Notes: generated by a model not told the origin, from the sequence alone. A stretch of 42,854 bases of DNA from Bacteroidales bacterium (GCA_016342645.1 JAEINX010000024.1:1-42854); one strand, 5' to 3'. Counted from the first letter of the stretch, positions 26,467-34,452 are shown. A program made the numbers and translations.

Positions 26467-27291
26467 TTACCAATCCTTTTCAATTTTTACTCTTTGAGCT
26501 TTAGCAACTTTTGCTTTTTTTAGCTTTTCAAGAGTTTCTTTCTCACCATTTTTTAAAGCTTGCAACATACGCTCGGCATCCTTTTTTGAAATTTCTTTAG
26601 GCTGAGGTTGCTGCTGTTGTTTCTGTTGATCCTGCTTTTGTTGGTCTTTTTTATCCTGATCCTGCTTTTGCTGATCTTGATTCTGTTTATCTTTATTTTC
26701 GTCTTTTTTATCTTCGTTTTTATCCTGCTGATCTTTATTTTGATCTTGTTTATTTTCGTCTTTATTCTGATCTTGCTTATCTTTATTTTCGTCTTTTTTG
26801 TCCTTGTCCTCTTGATCTTTATTATCCTTATTTTGATCTTGTTGTTGTTGCTGTTGTTGCTGCTTTTTCAGCAATTGTTTAGCATATTCAAGATTATACT
26901 TTGTTTCTTTATCATTAGGATTATTTCTAAGCGCATTTTTGTAAGCTTCAATGCTTTTTTCAAGCTCCTGCATATCTAAAAAAGTATTTCCGAGATTGTG
27001 ATAGGCTTCAGCTTTTACATTTTTACTTGTTTTTTGTGAGGCAATTTCGTTAAACATTTTTAAAGCTTCTTCATAGTTTTTTTGTTCATACAAAGCATCG
27101 GCAAGGTTGAAATTTCCTTTAAATGATTTAGGAGCAACCTCTAATGATTTTCTGTATTCTATTTCTGCTTCAGGAAATTTTTTTTCATCGTAGAGCTTAT
27201 TTCCTTCACGAATTAAAGCATTTTCCTTTTGTGTAAATCCCTGAATTGAAAACACAAGGATAATATATGCGATCGTTAGTATTTTTTTCAT
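26467..27291 (-). CDS. batC: BatC: TPR protein with Gln/Asp/Lys low-complexity tail
   Basis: 274-residue exported TPR protein of the bat operon. It has a signal peptide (residues 1-20, 'ILVFSIQGFTQ'), then three TPR units ('GNKLYDEKKFPEAEIEYRKS', 'FNLADALYEQKNYEEALKMF', 'YHNLGNTFLDMQELEKSIEA') to about residue 140. Residues about 146-235 are extremely biased, built of Gln, Asp, Lys, Asn and Glu (polyQ, then 'DQNKDNKDQEDKDKKDENKD'). The last 35 residues return to ordinary composition ('KDAERMLQALKNGEKETLEK'), a segment typical of BatC. TPRs suggest a scaffold for the VWA proteins encoded next door. The opposite strand of the biased region is an open frame of Leu/Ile/Phe and is not a gene. Confidence 0.9.
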   Translation of the reverse strand: MKKILTIAYIILVFSIQGFTQKENALIREGNKLYDEKKFPEAEIEYRKSLEVAPKSFKGNFNLADALYEQKNYEEALKMFNEIASQKTSKNVKAEAYHNLGNTFLDMQELEKSIEAYKNALRNNPNDKETKYNLEYAKQLLKKQQQQQQQQDQNKDNKDQEDKDKKDENKDKQDQNKDENKQDQNKDQQDKNEDKKDENKDKQNQDQQKQDQDKKDQQKQDQQKQQQQPQPKEISKKDAERMLQALKNGEKETLEKLKKAKVAKAQRVKIEKDW

Positions 27292-27327
27292 TGTTAAATA
27301 AATTATAACATAGTTTTATTAAACAAA

Positions 27328-28359
27328 TTATCTGTCAAATAATTTTATTCTCATCAGCAATTTACTTTTCTTTTCATAAATAAAAAATTCAATTATCAGA
27401 AACAACAAAGAAACAGCGAGAAAATACTGGAATCGGTCTTCATAATCGGAAAACATTTTGCTTTCGTACTCAGTTTTTTCAAGTTTATTAATTTCTTTGA
27501 ATATTTTGTCCAAACCTGCCTGAGAATTGTTTGCTCTAACGTAGCTACCGTTTCCTGCAACTGCAATTTGCTGAAGCATAGATTCATTTAGTTTTGTAAT
27601 TATAGTTTGGTTTTGATTATCTTTCTTAAAACCAACCTGATTATTAAATTCATTATAAATTGGAATTGGGCCACCATCTGGTAATCCCATTCCAATCGTA
27701 TAAATTGATATTCCGAGTTCGGCAGCAGCCTGTGTTTCTTCTATTGCATTTCCTTCATGATTTTCACCATCCGTAATAATTATTATGGCTTTACTATGAT
27801 CGTTATCATTAAATGAACTAACCGAAAGTTGAATTGCATCGCCAATTGCCGTACCCTGAGTTGGAACAATATCGGGTGTTATTGTTGATAAAAACAATTT
27901 TGCGGCAGCATAATCGGTTGTAATTGGCAGTTGAATGAAAGCCTTGCCGGCAAAAACGATGATCCCGATTCTATCATTATTAAGCTTATCGATCAGGTTA
28001 GAAACAGCATGCCTTGCACTTTCTAACCTGCTTGGTTTTATGTCTTGTGCTAACATACTGTTTGAAACATCAATTGCAATCACAATATCAATTCCTTTGC
28101 GTTCAATTTTTTCCAGTTTAGAACCTATTTGAGGATTTGCAAGGCCGAAAATCAGAAAAGCAAAAGCAAGAATCATCAATACAAATTTTAAAACAGGTTT
28201 ACTTTTGGAAGTAAAAGGAGTCAACTGTTTTACTATCGACACTTCACCGAATTTCTTCATGGTTTTTTTCTTCCATGCTAACATCAGGCTGAATAAAAGA
28301 ATAAAAACAGGAATCATTAATAATCCGTATAGAAAATATATATGTTCAAATCTTATCAT
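27328..28359 (-). CDS. batB: BatB: von Willebrand factor A membrane protein
   Basis: 343-residue membrane-anchored VWA protein. Two N-terminal membrane segments (about 8-28 and 56-75) precede a VWA domain with MIDAS residues Asp97, Ser99 and Ser101 in 'AIDVSNSMLAQD', Thr in 'ITTDYAAAKLF', and Asp in 'IIITDGENHEGN'. A third membrane segment lies near the C-terminus (about 310-330, 'FQYFLAVSLLFLIIEFFI'). This is the standard BatA/BatB layout: VWA domain exposed between membrane anchors, metal-dependent partner binding. It lies between batC (36 nt downstream) and batA (117 nt upstream), the latter gap filled by heptameric repeats. Confidence 0.92.
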   Translation of the reverse strand: MIRFEHIYFLYGLLMIPVFILLFSLMLAWKKKTMKKFGEVSIVKQLTPFTSKSKPVLKFVLMILAFAFLIFGLANPQIGSKLEKIERKGIDIVIAIDVSNSMLAQDIKPSRLESARHAVSNLIDKLNNDRIGIIVFAGKAFIQLPITTDYAAAKLFLSTITPDIVPTQGTAIGDAIQLSVSSFNDNDHSKAIIIITDGENHEGNAIEETQAAAELGISIYTIGMGLPDGGPIPIYNEFNNQVGFKKDNQNQTIITKLNESMLQQIAVAGNGSYVRANNSQAGLDKIFKEINKLEKTEYESKMFSDYEDRFQYFLAVSLLFLIIEFFIYEKKSKLLMRIKLFDR

Positions 28360-28385
28360 TTTTATTTTTTGTTTTAATATAAATT

Positions 28386-28476
28386 ATAGAAGATAGAAGC
28401 TTGGAGTCGGAAGACCGAAGTCCGAAGTTGGAGACATCCTGTATCCTGCATCCTGTATCTTACATCCTGCATCTTT
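28386..28476. repeat. Thirteen consecutive degenerate heptamers between batA and batB
   Basis: The 91-bp stretch divides exactly into thirteen 7-bp units. The first seven resemble NNNGAAG or TTGGAG forms (for example ATAGAAG twice, ACCGAAG, TCCGAAG); the last six resemble YATCCTG (CATCCTG at 28435, 28449 and 28463; TATCCTG at 28442). The array ends directly at the batA stop codon (28477). Confidence 0.88.
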
Positions 28477-29472
28477 CTATGGTGTTGTTTTATAAATTGT
28501 ATTTCTTAAAATAATTTCAAAGGCAAACAAAATCATTGCTATCAAGGCAAAAATCAGATATTCTTCTTTCTTCTTTTTAAATTCGGTTACATCAATTTTT
28601 GATTTTTCGAGTTTATCAATTTCTCCATAAATTTCACGAAGTTTTTTATTACTTGTTGCTCTGAAATATCTGCCGTCTGTTAGCTGTGCAACCTCTTTCA
28701 AAAGTGCTTCATCAATTTGGACTTCCATATCCTGATATTGTTTACCGAAAGGAGTTTGAACAGGATAAGGAGCCGTTCCAAGTGATCCGACACCAATAGT
28801 ATAAACTCTAATGCCGTATAGTTTAGCAATTTCAGCAGCCGAAAGCGGGTCGAGTGCTCCCATATTATTCACACCATCGGTAAGGAGAATTATAACTTTA
28901 CTAATTGCTTTGCTATCTTTTAATCGGTTAACCGATGTTGCCAAGCCATCGCCGATTGCAGTTCCGTCTTCGATCATACCACTTTTAATATCTTTGAAAA
29001 GGTTTCTGATAACGGCATGATCGGTAGTCAAAGGGCATTGAGTGAAAGTTTCACCACTGAAAACCACAAGCCCTACCCTATCATTTGGCCTGCCCTGAAT
29101 GAATTCGGATGCAACATTTTTTGCTGCTTCGAGGCGATTTGGTTTAAAATCTTCGGCGAGCATACTTCCCGAAATATCAATTGACATAACAATATCTATA
29201 CCTTCAATTGTAACATCCTGGCTACTGGAACTTGTTTGCGGTCGGGCAAAAGCAATTATCAATAAAGTTAGAACTATCATTCTGATAACGAACAAGCCAT
29301 GATAAAGCCTTTGTCGTAAACTTATAGGTGTATTCTCAAATCCGGAAGTTGTTGAAAGCTGAATATCAGGTTTATATTTTTTTCGTTTATACCAATACCA
29401 AACACATAACAAAGGAATTATTATTAAAAGGTATAGGAAGTATGGTTGAGCAAATTCTATTTCTCTTAGCAT
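28477..29472 (-). CDS. batA: BatA: von Willebrand factor A membrane protein
   Basis: 331-residue VWA protein, paralogous to BatB. Membrane segments lie at about 11-26 and 58-76, followed by a VWA domain with MIDAS Asp99, Ser101 and Ser103 in 'SIDISGSMLAED', Thr in 'CPLTTDHAVIRN', and Asp in 'ILLTDGVNNMG'. A C-terminal membrane segment ('LIFALIAMILFAFEIIL') completes the fold. The ATG at 29472, two nt after the stop of the preceding gene, is chosen over a TTG two codons earlier that overlaps that stop. In the Bat system, BatA and BatB are thought to form a membrane complex with a MoxR ATPase as partner. Confidence 0.92.
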   Translation of the reverse strand: MLREIEFAQPYFLYLLIIIPLLCVWYWYKRKKYKPDIQLSTTSGFENTPISLRQRLYHGLFVIRMIVLTLLIIAFARPQTSSSSQDVTIEGIDIVMSIDISGSMLAEDFKPNRLEAAKNVASEFIQGRPNDRVGLVVFSGETFTQCPLTTDHAVIRNLFKDIKSGMIEDGTAIGDGLATSVNRLKDSKAISKVIILLTDGVNNMGALDPLSAAEIAKLYGIRVYTIGVGSLGTAPYPVQTPFGKQYQDMEVQIDEALLKEVAQLTDGRYFRATSNKKLREIYGEIDKLEKSKIDVTEFKKKKEEYLIFALIAMILFAFEIILRNTIYKTTP

Positions 29473-29474
29473 TA

Positions 29475-30488
29475 TCAATTATTTTTTTCATTTTCATCAA
29501 GCTTGGGAATATTTGATTCTTTTTTTTCCGAAGCTATTTCAATCCGTTCAATTGTCTCTCTTACAAATGCTATTGCATTAATCAAACTTAAATCCTGTTG
29601 AGCCGGTAATGGTTTTTCTTTTGCAAACTTAACAAGGTCGGCTAAAATCAACATCTCTTTAAGTTTAACTTTCAGCTCATTGGAAATATGAAGATTTTTA
29701 ACAGCCGATAAAATTTCATCGGTGGTCATTTCTATCGCATTTATTCCGAATCTTTCGTCAAGATACTTCCTGATAATATCAGTCAGAATTGTGTGGTATG
29801 CTTTAGTTTTTCCACTTTGCCATAATTTTTCTTTTCTTAGATTTTCCAGTGCATTTAAAGCAATAATATGAGGTGGAAGTTTTGGTTTAGGTTTGGCTTT
29901 GAATAATGGTTCGTGTTTTTTCCGCTTTATCAGAAAATAAATTAAAAATGCAATTAATAATAATGCAATAGCTCCTCCGATTATCCATGGCAAAATCTCC
30001 TTAAAAGTAAATGGAGCTTTAACAGGCCCTTTGATTGGGAAAATCCCCTTAGTTGTGTCAACAACAATCGTGTAAACTTCAAGGTATAAAGGATAAGTTT
30101 CGAGTGAGAATTTTGTTGAATCATCAGGTTTGGAGTATTCAAAACGAAAAGGCGGAATTTCATAAAAACCCGAATCGAATGATGTTATTTTTATTTTTTG
30201 TAAAAGAGTTTTATGTGTTTTATCATCTGAAAAAATTGTGTCGATTTTCGATTGTTCAATGATTTCAATGTCCTTAGTGATTGTATCTTTTATTTGTGGC
30301 CAATAAACTTTATTGTTTGCCGGAAAAGATGCTTTAAGATTTAAATTAATCTGATCTCCAATCAATATGGCTGTAGAATCCAAATCGGCACTCACATAAG
30401 TTGATTGTGCATAAATTAATTTCCCTCCAATAATTAATAAAAGAAACAATAAATTTTTTAAATTCAATATATTTATTTTGTTTATCAT
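29475..30488 (-). CDS. BatD-like/DUF4381-like membrane protein of the bat operon
   Basis: 337-residue protein with a signal peptide ('LLFLLLIIGGKLIYAQ'), a beta-rich periplasmic domain resembling BatD's Ig-like region ('DLDSTAILIGDQINLNLKAS'), one membrane segment (about 170-190, 'WIIGGAIALLLIAFLIYFLI'), and a cytoplasmic helical tail ('IALNALENLRKEKLWQSGKT') like that of DUF4381 proteins. It occupies the position between DUF58 and batA where Bacteroidota bat operons commonly encode such a protein. The stop nearly overlaps batA, implying translational coupling. Specific role unknown. Confidence 0.82.
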   Translation of the reverse strand: MINKINILNLKNLLFLLLIIGGKLIYAQSTYVSADLDSTAILIGDQINLNLKASFPANNKVYWPQIKDTITKDIEIIEQSKIDTIFSDDKTHKTLLQKIKITSFDSGFYEIPPFRFEYSKPDDSTKFSLETYPLYLEVYTIVVDTTKGIFPIKGPVKAPFTFKEILPWIIGGAIALLLIAFLIYFLIKRKKHEPLFKAKPKPKLPPHIIALNALENLRKEKLWQSGKTKAYHTILTDIIRKYLDERFGINAIEMTTDEILSAVKNLHISNELKVKLKEMLILADLVKFAKEKPLPAQQDLSLINAIAFVRETIERIEIASEKKESNIPKLDENEKNN

Positions 30489-30563
30489 TTGTAAATTACT
30501 TTCTATGAACTCACATACTTCATTATTAACACTATATTATTTGTAAAACCAACTCCTTATACG

Positions 30564-30707
30564 AATTAAACATTCAACACTCAACATACAATATTCAATT
30601 TTCATTAATTATTCTTATCGTAAACTCAGTACATCTATCTTCTAAATCATTTTTTTTCATTTCAACTTTTTTATTGTATATTGAGTGTTGCTTATTGATT
30701 GTTATTT
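30564..30707. repeat. Two facing heptamer arrays in the DUF58 downstream gap
   Basis: Left array 30564-30605 has six 7-bp units of the form YAWWCAA (CATTCAA, CACTCAA, CATACAA, TATTCAA and two weaker). Right array 30673-30707 has five units of the form RTTGNNT (ATTGTAT, ATTGAGT, GTTGCTT, ATTGATT and a weaker GTTATTT). They are in opposite orientation: 30575-30592 and 30673-30690 are inverted copies at 17 of 18 positions, so the transcript could fold with an 80-nt loop. Confidence 0.8.
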
Positions 30708-30712
30708 TTAAT

Positions 30713-31588
30713 TTAAATCCTCGCTTCCCGTTTTTTAAACATACTAACTAATGGTATAACATAATCCTGGTCGGTACGAATTTTTGCAACATCAACACCA
30801 CTGCGATTAAAAATTTCGTTGAGGTATTTATCCTTTTCCATTGCCCAATTCGTAAAGCTTCTTCTAACTTTTTGATCGGCTGTATCAACCCACATTTTTT
30901 TCCCAGTTTCGGCATTCTTAACCTGAATTAAACCTACATTAGGAATTTCGGTTTCTCTTTTATCAAATATCCTGACAGCAATCAGATCGTGTTTTTTATT
31001 TGCAATTCTGATTGCATCGTCAAAATCTTTATCAATGAAATCAGATAAAATAAAAGCCGTACAACGTTTTTTAATAACGTTTGTTAAATACCTTAGGGCT
31101 TCGGCGATATTTGTTTCACGATTTTCGGGTTTAAAATCAATAAGTTCACGTATAATCCTTAAAATATGTGATGTTCCTTTTTTCGGGGGAATAAATTTTT
31201 CAATTTTGTTACTAAAAAATATAACTCCTACTTTATCATTATTCTGAATTGCAGAAAATGCCAAAACAGCGGCAATTTCCGTAATCATTTCCTCCTTTAG
31301 CAGTTTTTGAGTCCCGAATTCATTTGAGCCGCTGACATCAATCAACAACATCACAGTTAGTTCACGTTCTTCATCAAAAATTTTAATATAAGGATGATTA
31401 AAACGTGCTGTAACATTCCAGTCGATATTTCGAATATCGTCTCCATATTGATATTCCCTAACTTCGCTGAAAGTCATCCCCCTACCTTTAAAGACACTAT
31501 GATATTGTCCCGAAAAAATCTGATTGGACAATCCACGGGTTTTTATTTCAATCTTTCTTACTTTTTTAAATATTTCAGCAGTTTCCAC
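30713..31588 (-). CDS. DUF58 VWA-like protein of the bat operon
   Basis: 291-residue DUF58 protein with the family signature 'SGQYHSVFKGRGMTFSEVRE' (residues about 26-45) and 'YGDDIRNIDWNVTAR', followed by a VWA-like fold with 'LLIDVSGSNEFG' and 'AFILSDFIDKDF'. No signal peptide or membrane segment is present, so it is likely cytoplasmic. DUF58 genes sit next to moxR genes across bacteria. Translation begins at a GTG (31588); no ATG alternative preserves the conserved N-terminus. It lies 79 nt after moxR, a gap filled with heptamer repeats. Confidence 0.9.
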   Translation of the reverse strand: METAEIFKKVRKIEIKTRGLSNQIFSGQYHSVFKGRGMTFSEVREYQYGDDIRNIDWNVTARFNHPYIKIFDEERELTVMLLIDVSGSNEFGTQKLLKEEMITEIAAVLAFSAIQNNDKVGVIFFSNKIEKFIPPKKGTSHILRIIRELIDFKPENRETNIAEALRYLTNVIKKRCTAFILSDFIDKDFDDAIRIANKKHDLIAVRIFDKRETEIPNVGLIQVKNAETGKKMWVDTADQKVRRSFTNWAMEKDKYLNEIFNRSGVDVAKIRTDQDYVIPLVSMFKKREARI

Positions 31589-31589
31589 T

Positions 31590-31667
31590 CTTTATTTTTA
31601 ATTATTGATTTACTATTTTTAATTAGGGCAAAAAATCTAAATTCTTAAATCTAAACTCTAAAATATT
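31590..31667. repeat. Heptamer-phased repeat filling the moxR-DUF58 gap
   Basis: 78 bp made of eleven 7-bp units with one extra base at 31632. Left units include TTTAATT twice (31597 and 31618), ATTGATT and TACTATT; right units include AAATCTA twice (31633 and 31647), AATTCTT and AACTCTA. It runs up to the moxR stop codon at 31668. Units are degenerate and AT-rich, so the call is less certain than for the batA-batB array. Confidence 0.6.
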
Positions 31668-32657
31668 TTAAGGAACTTCAACTGTGTTAAGAATTTCATT
31701 AATAATATCTTCGGTTGAAATATTTTCAGCTTCGGCTTCGTAAGTCAAACCAATTCTATGACGCATAACATCGTTAGCCACTGCCCGAATATCTTCGGGA
31801 ATTACATATCCGCGCCGTTTGAGAAATGCATAAGCTTTTGCTGCAAGAGCGAGGTTGATGCTTGCACGCGGTGAAGCACCGTAATTTATCAAACCATCGA
31901 ATTTTTTCAATTTATATTCAGCCGGATAACGTGAAGAAAAAACAATGTCTGTAATATAGTTTTCAATTTTTTCATCAAGATAAACTTCTCGCACTATCTC
32001 TCTTGCTTTAATAATATCGGTAGTTTTTAAAACCGAATTAGTAGTAACAATCGTATTTGTAATATTTTGCCTGATGATTGCCTTTTCTTCTTCTTTTTCG
32101 GGATAACTGATAACCACTTTTAACATAAAACGGTCAACCTGAGCTTCAGGCAAAGGGTAAGTTCCTTCCTGTTCGATTGGATTTTGAGTTGCCAGAACAA
32201 GGAAAGGTTCGGTTAAAGGATAAGTTTTGTCTCCGATAGTAACCTGCCGTTCCTGCATAGCTTCAAGCAAAGCACTTTGAACTTTAGCAGGCGAGCGGTT
32301 GATTTCGTCGGCAAGAACAAAATTTGCAAAAATAGGCCCCTTTCTTACAACAAATTCCTCTTTTTTCTGACTATAGATCAAGGTACCGATTAAATCGGCA
32401 GGTAAAAGGTCGGGGGTAAATTGTATTCGGCTGAACTTTGCTTCAATTGATTTTGCAAGTGATGTGATGGCTAATGTTTTGGCAAGGCCGGGAACTCCTT
32501 CAAGTAAAATATGTCCGTTCGACAACATTCCAATCAAAAGACGTTCTATCATGTGTTTTTGCCCTATTATCACTTTGTGCATTTCCATGTTGAGGATATC
32601 AACAAAAGCACTTTCTTTTTCTATTCTTTCGTTTAATTCTTTAATATTAGTTTGCAT
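31668..32657 (-). CDS. moxR: MoxR-family AAA+ ATPase
   Basis: 329-residue MoxR ATPase, first gene of the bat operon. Walker A is 'GVPGLAKT' (residues 54-61), Walker B 'FVLADEINRSPAKVQSALLE', sensor 1 'LATQNPIEQEGTYPLPEAQ', arginine-finger region 'DRFMLKV', and sensor 2 'GASPRASINLALAAKAYA'. These are diagnostic of the MoxR proper subfamily, thought to act as chaperones for VWA proteins, here BatA/BatB. Length is normal. It is preceded by a -7-type box and separated from the intact toxin-antitoxin pair by 213 bp containing a long palindrome. Confidence 0.95.
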   Translation of the reverse strand: MQTNIKELNERIEKESAFVDILNMEMHKVIIGQKHMIERLLIGMLSNGHILLEGVPGLAKTLAITSLAKSIEAKFSRIQFTPDLLPADLIGTLIYSQKKEEFVVRKGPIFANFVLADEINRSPAKVQSALLEAMQERQVTIGDKTYPLTEPFLVLATQNPIEQEGTYPLPEAQVDRFMLKVVISYPEKEEEKAIIRQNITNTIVTTNSVLKTTDIIKAREIVREVYLDEKIENYITDIVFSSRYPAEYKLKKFDGLINYGASPRASINLALAAKAYAFLKRRGYVIPEDIRAVANDVMRHRIGLTYEAEAENISTEDIINEILNTVEVP

Positions 32658-32689
32658 AATAGTACTTTAAATTTTTAATCTTTTAAACG

Positions 32690-32697
32690 CAAATATA
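32690..32697 (-). promoter_or_regulatory. -7-like box of the bat operon
   Basis: On the minus strand it reads TATATTTG, matching TAnnTTTG, 32 nt before the moxR ATG. It is the best candidate promoter for the eight-gene moxR-batE operon. No clear -33 TTTG was seen. Confidence 0.5.
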
Positions 32698-32822
32698 AAT
32701 CATCATATTTTATGATTTTCGGAGCTTTATGTTAAAATATGTTAAACCTTGTGTTAAGAATTGTTAATTGAAAATGGTGGATATTTCTTATAATAAAAAT
32801 TAGTTCAAAATTCAATGTAGAT

Positions 32823-32857
32823 AAAGGATTCCATCTTTTGAAAAGATGGGATCCTTT
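32823..32857. repeat. 17-bp palindrome between toxin and moxR genes
   Basis: Arms 32823-32839 and 32841-32857 match at 16 of 17 positions (AAAGGATTCC... against ...GGGATCCTTT) around one central base. It lies just past the toxin stop codon (32871). A weak T run follows on the minus strand only as TTT, so it may be a terminator, an RNA-stabilising hairpin or a cruciform site. Confidence 0.7.
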
Positions 32858-32870
32858 GTAAAAAAAATTG

Positions 32871-33164
32871 TTAGCTATTTTCCCATTTTTTAGGATTTTG
32901 TGAAGTGTGAAATATAGCTACAATTGTAATGATTTCTTTTTCAAATTTATAATGTATTCCGTAGGGGAATCTTTTAAGAAAAACAACACGAATATTATTA
33001 TATCGGACTTGAATTTTATTTGGATTATGATGTATAAATCTTCTTACAGCTTGTAATTCATTTATAAAACTTAGTGCTAAACCTATCTGAATATCTTTAT
33101 ACCATTTAATGGCCTCTTCAATATCCTTTTCTGTTTCAGGAGTAGTTATTATTTTATAAGTCAT
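32871..33164 (-). CDS. RelE/ParE-family toxin
   Basis: 97-residue type II toxin of the RelE/ParE superfamily. It has the N-terminal helix pair ('TTPETEKDIEEAIKWYKDI') and the beta-sheet core ending 'RVVFLKRFPYGIHYKFEKEI' and 'IVAIFHTSQNPKKWE', characteristic of ParE-like toxins. ParE members poison gyrase while RelE members cleave mRNA; sequence alone does not decide which applies. The frame is intact and full length, unlike the two other toxins in this window. It overlaps the upstream antitoxin gene by 11 nt, the usual antitoxin-first arrangement. Confidence 0.88.
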   Translation of the reverse strand: MTYKIITTPETEKDIEEAIKWYKDIQIGLALSFINELQAVRRFIHHNPNKIQVRYNNIRVVFLKRFPYGIHYKFEKEIITIVAIFHTSQNPKKWENS

Positions 33165-33387
33165 ACTTTTCTTCCAGCCTATCTAACATTGTATCAAAAT
33201 CAATAGCACTTCCAGGATTTTTTTCTAATTCTTTCAATCTTTTATTCACCTCTTCTTTTTGCCACTGTGGAATATCAATATTATCTGCTTGTAAATTTTT
33301 GAGTTTCCTGATTAAAGAAATATCCTGCAATTGAGTAATCCAAGTTATAAGACTCAACTTATCTGTTTGTATGTCTTGTATATTCAT
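33154..33387 (-). CDS. Antitoxin of the RelE/ParE pair
   Basis: 77-residue protein directly upstream of, and overlapping, the toxin gene. Sequence 'KLSLITWITQLQDISLIRKL' and 'PQWQKEEVNKRLKELEKNPG' followed by 'SAIDFDTMLDRLEEKY' is typical of the small helical addiction-module antitoxins paired with ParE/RelE toxins in Bacteroidota. The C-terminal segment would wrap the toxin. It probably represses its own promoter, but no operator was identified. Confidence 0.85.
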   Translation of the reverse strand: MNIQDIQTDKLSLITWITQLQDISLIRKLKNLQADNIDIPQWQKEEVNKRLKELEKNPGSAIDFDTMLDRLEEKYDL

Positions 33388-33551
33388 TATATCAAGTTTA
33401 AATATGTATTAAAAAAACCTGAATTAAAATTCTGTTCAAATTTAGTAGTTTTTTTGTAATGATAAAAAAATGTTTTTCCAATTAAATTATCAACAGGAAT
33501 TAAAAACTTCGTATTTTAGAGTTTTTATTAACCAAAGAAATATTATTAAAT

Positions 33552-33941
33552 ATGAGTGTTTATCAGGAATTTAAAAAATTTGCTTTACGCGGTAATGCTA
33601 TCGACATGGCTGTAGGTATTGTAATTGGTGCAGCTTTTGGTAAAATTATCAGTTCGTTAGTTACAGATATAATTATGCCTTTTATTGGAGTAATTACCGG
33701 GGGTATGGATTTTTCGGATTTAGGAGTTACCATTAAAGCTGCTACAGAAACATCGGAAGCAATAGTGATTAAATACGGATTATTTATTAATACGATTATC
33801 AGTTTCGTTCTAATTGCAATTTCAGTTTTTCTTTTGATACGACAAATCAATAAATTGCATAAGAAAAAGGAAACTAAGCCAAAAGCAACTCCTGAAGAAA
33901 TTTTATTATTGAGAGAAATTAGAGATTCCTTAAAAAAATAA
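33552..33941 (+). CDS. mscL: Large-conductance mechanosensitive channel MscL
   Basis: 129-residue MscL, a homopentameric inner-membrane valve that opens under tension to release solutes on hypo-osmotic shock. The N-terminal amphipathic helix and first membrane segment are the conserved 'KKFALRGNAIDMAVGIVIGA' and 'AFGKIISSLVTDIIMPFIG'. The periplasmic loop is short ('TGGMDFSDLGVTIKAATETS'). The second membrane segment is 'GLFINTIISFVLIAISVFLL', followed by a charged C-terminal helix. Length is normal. The GNAT gene starts 9 nt after its stop, suggesting cotranscription. Confidence 0.96.
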   Translation: MSVYQEFKKFALRGNAIDMAVGIVIGAAFGKIISSLVTDIIMPFIGVITGGMDFSDLGVTIKAATETSEAIVIKYGLFINTIISFVLIAISVFLLIRQINKLHKKKETKPKATPEEILLLREIRDSLKK

Positions 33942-33950
33942 ACACCAAAA

Positions 33951-34448
33951 ATGAAAATCAGAAAAGCAATTTTTGACGACATTATTTCAATAAATAACAT
34001 TTATAATCAATCAATTTCTTCAAATATTTCAACTGCCGATATTTTACCGACACCCATCTCAAAAAGAAAAAAATGGTTTAAAGATCATGTAAAAGAAAAC
34101 TATCCGATCTTTGTTGCTGAAATAAATAATGAAGTAATAGGGTGGATTTCATTGAGCCCTTATCGCCCTGGCAGACTTGCTTTGAAACAAACGGCAGAAG
34201 TAAGTTATCTCATTAGAAAAGATTATCAAAAAATTGGTATTGGTACGAAGTTAATGAATCTAATCATTGAAAAATCATCCCAATATGGGTTTAAAAATAT
34301 TTTTGCAATACTTCTCGATCGAAATATTGCAAGCATTAAACTTTTAGAAAATATGGGATTTGAGAAATGGGCATTTCTTCCAAAAGTAGCTAATTTTGAT
34401 GGTATTGAATGCGGACAATTTTATTATGGGAAAAGAATTTGTGATTAA
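33951..34448 (+). CDS. GNAT-family N-acetyltransferase
   Basis: 165-residue GNAT acetyltransferase resembling phosphinothricin acetyltransferase-like enzymes. It begins 'MKIRKAIFDDIISINNIYNQ', with 'FVAEINNEVIGWISLSPYRP' in the core, the acetyl-CoA pyrophosphate loop 'QKIGIGTKL' (motif A, residues about 94-102), and the C-terminal 'NIASIKLLENMGFEKWAFLP'. The acceptor could be an amino acid analogue, a polyamine or another amine and cannot be told from sequence. It follows mscL by 9 nt and is convergent with the response regulator gene, whose stop lies 4 nt away with no hairpin between. Confidence 0.88.
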   Translation: MKIRKAIFDDIISINNIYNQSISSNISTADILPTPISKRKKWFKDHVKENYPIFVAEINNEVIGWISLSPYRPGRLALKQTAEVSYLIRKDYQKIGIGTKLMNLIIEKSSQYGFKNIFAILLDRNIASIKLLENMGFEKWAFLPKVANFDGIECGQFYYGKRICD

Positions 34449-34452
34449 TTTT

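Noticed and set aside
26608..26979. Plus-strand open frame of Leu, Ile and Phe residues
   Set aside because: It is the complement of the Gln/Asp/Lys-rich batC segment; its composition is a mirror of that repeat and there is no start context or homology.
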